DNA of 31,922 nucleotides from Mikrocytos mackini (Eukaryota > Endomyxa > Ascetosporea > Mikrocytida > Mikrocytiidae), in contig JASNJN010000152.1 of the NCBI GenBank assembly GCA_030180075.1, positions 1-31,922 of the forward strand, given 5' to 3'. A program made the position numbers and the translations under genes. Within the stretch, counting starts at the first letter, position 1; each line of letters opens with the position of its first letter. The notes beneath the pieces are model-generated. The model ran no database searches. It worked only from the letters and a program-made list of their open reading frames with translations, and was not told where the DNA came from. This document shows, piece by piece, positions 30,365-31,922 of the stretch.

Positions 30365-30997
30365 TAGGGTGCGGATAATATGTGAATTTTTTGTGTCCGA
30401 AAAATATGTGAATATGTGACTTTTTGGCGATAAAATATGTGATTTTCCAAAGTAGGCATATTTTCGCCCAATACATCTGAAAGTTTATGTTCTAACATGT
30501 TTCTCGTGTTCAATTAGCATGGATTCTATGATTTTTATTGCTTAAACTATGAAAATTTTTATTTTTTATCAATTATATTTCCATGATGTTCAAAAAATCA
30601 GAATTGGAAAATTCTCAAAATTTTTGCCTGAAAATGCTTCTATGCGTTTATTTCAACAAAATAACATAGCTAAGATATTTCTTATCATTTGAAAAGTATA
30701 TATAAAAAATTTTTTGACAATCTTGAAATTGTCCATATTTGGTCTATAAAATTTTGTTTTATCAACCAAAAGTTCATTATTTTCTTCTAAAATGATATCT
30801 ATATACAACTATAGTTTAAAAAGCATTTAATAACAAAATTTTGGGAAAATTCGAACTTTTTATTTTCCCATTTTCTCCCAAAATAGGGGTCTGATATGTG
30901 GATATATATGACTTTACATTATAATTTGAGCCAAAAATTTCTACTCGATATATGGATATATATGTGATATGTGGATTTTCATATTATCCGCACCCTA
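30365..30997. mobile_element. hAT MITE 2 (633 bp)
   Basis: The ends TAGGGTGCGGATAATATG and its exact reverse complement at 30980-30997 are flanked by a perfect 8-bp duplication GTTATAAC (30357-30364 and 30998-31005). The interior is AT-rich, repeats ATATGTGNAT-type words near both ends, and encodes nothing. It lies 21 bp after the hAT-3 transposase stop. Confidence 0.92.
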
Positions 30998-31019
30998 GTT
31001 ATAACAGCATTCCGATATA

Positions 31020-31673
31020 CAGTCAAACCTCTCTATAACAAACAAAAACTACAACAAACTCATGTAGTACAAACAAAAATTTAAGAAATTTCGCCATTTT
31101 CCTACCAAATTTTTCGGGAAAAAAATTTCGTCAATCATAATATTTTCCGAAATTTTTTGTAGAAATTATGTTTTTATATTAGAATGACTAAATTTAACGT
31201 TATGAAAATTTATGAAAATGTATTCATTTTCAAATTTACTAATGAAATTTTAATCTAACAAACAACACGGAATTTTTTCCAAATATGTGAATTTTTCTGA
31301 AAATTTTGATCGTAAATGATTTATTTTATTTGGTGTGTGGTTTCTAAGATATAATATGGCATTTTGAAGAAATTTTGATGTCTATTAACAAATTATTTTT
31401 GAAAAAGTACTTTTTTGGCGAAATAAATTTTAAAATTATCAAAGAAATATCATATTGAGTGGTTTAAAAAGCTTTTTTCACTTTTCAAAAATTAATTATG
31501 TTTTATATAAATGTAAATAGAGATGAAAAACACATTTAAAGTATGATATGAATTTATACCACGCCACGTATTGAAAAAATCTACCAAGAACCACTCCTCG
31601 TATAACAAATTTACACGTATAATAAACAAAAATCTTGAATTTTAAAAAACTTTGTTGTATCGAGTGTTCACTG
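31020..31673. mobile_element. Pogo-like MITE (654 bp)
   Basis: The left end CAGTCAAACCTCTCTATAAC and the right end (inverted) CAGTGAACACTCGATACAAC are similar over about 20 bp and flanked by TA on both sides (31018-31019, 31674-31675). ATAACAAA words recur inside both ends. The ends are related in pattern to those of the element at 25820 but more diverged. There is no coding content. Confidence 0.75.
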
Positions 31674-31766
31674 TATTAAAGTTGTTATTAAATTAGAAGT
31701 TGAATAGATATAAAATATTTTTAATATATCGTTTTATTTAACTTTTGTTCACACTATCGTTTGAAT

Positions 31767-31922
31767 TCTATTTTCCAATCAAAATATATTTCTCTAAATC
31801 TGTTTCTTAAACGAATGCTTTTTAATAGCGACAATGAATCCAAGCGGGGATTTTGGGAAAAAAGAACTCAGCCTTCCTTTAAGAAACAGATTTAGAGAAA
31901 TATATTTTGATTGGAAAATAGA
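31767..31922. repeat. Inverted repeat cut by the window edge
   Basis: 31767-31811 (TCTATTTTCCAATCAAAATA...) and 31878-31922 are exact reverse complements over 45 bp, with a 66-bp loop. The right arm ends at the last base of the window, so the full arm length and any flanking duplication cannot be judged. Confidence 0.85.

Noticed and set aside
1-31922. CRISPR arrays, bacterial operons, rRNA genes
   Set aside because: No regularly spaced repeats with unique spacers, no ribosome-binding-site-led gene chains and no rRNA-like conserved blocks were seen.

Overview
The window looks like a compact, AT-rich eukaryotic genome, most likely a parasitic or otherwise reduced protist or small animal. It shows no bacterial signals: no Shine-Dalgarno-led operons, IS elements or CRISPR arrays. 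It contains eukaryote-specific proteins (a UBE2T-like ubiquitin-conjugating enzyme and a VPS9-domain Rab5 exchange factor) and a dense set of eukaryotic transposons (hAT, MULE, Ty3/gypsy, pogo-like, fold-back). I cannot name the lineage. Two host genes only become continuous if 16-nt GT...AG introns are removed. Introns below 20 nt are rare and are known, for example, in heterotrich ciliates and chlorarachniophyte nucleomorphs. Dicyemids also have very short introns, around 26 nt.

Layout. 1-4,900: gene-poor, with decayed coding remnants (949-1311, 2839-3134), an 18-bp tandem repeat and several small inverted-repeat elements. 4,912-13,199: an island of five host genes: a lysine-rich protein with a possible signal peptide (+), a UBE2T-like E2 (-), an AAA-type P-loop ATPase joined to a PD-(D/E)XK nuclease (+, divergent from the E2), a single-pass membrane protein (-) and a VPS9-domain protein (-). 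13,249-31,922: a transposon graveyard. It holds hAT-1 (13.2-15.5 kb), a two-gene MULE with near-identical 163-bp terminal repeats (15.5-19.3 kb), and two diverged copies of an unrecognised gene in inverted orientation (19.5-21.1 kb). Next come hAT-2 split by a hAT MITE, a 1.6-kb fold-back palindrome, a truncated Ty3/gypsy pol split by a pogo-like element, hAT-3, a second hAT MITE, a second pogo-like MITE and an inverted repeat cut by the window edge.

How it fits together. The host genes show no obvious shared pathway; the only shared regulatory DNA visible is the 211-bp divergent spacer between the E2 and the ATPase-nuclease. The transposons are nested: a hAT MITE and probably the fold-back sit in hAT-2, and a pogo-like element sits in gypsy pol. 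Four hAT-type ends are next to 8-bp sites fitting GTYWWRAC, two of them as perfect duplications, which supports the boundaries. Several transposase frames are intact apart from one or two stop codons.

The strongest candidates for something new are the 16-nt introns, the AAA-nuclease gene, the second gene of the MULE and the inverted unknown gene family.
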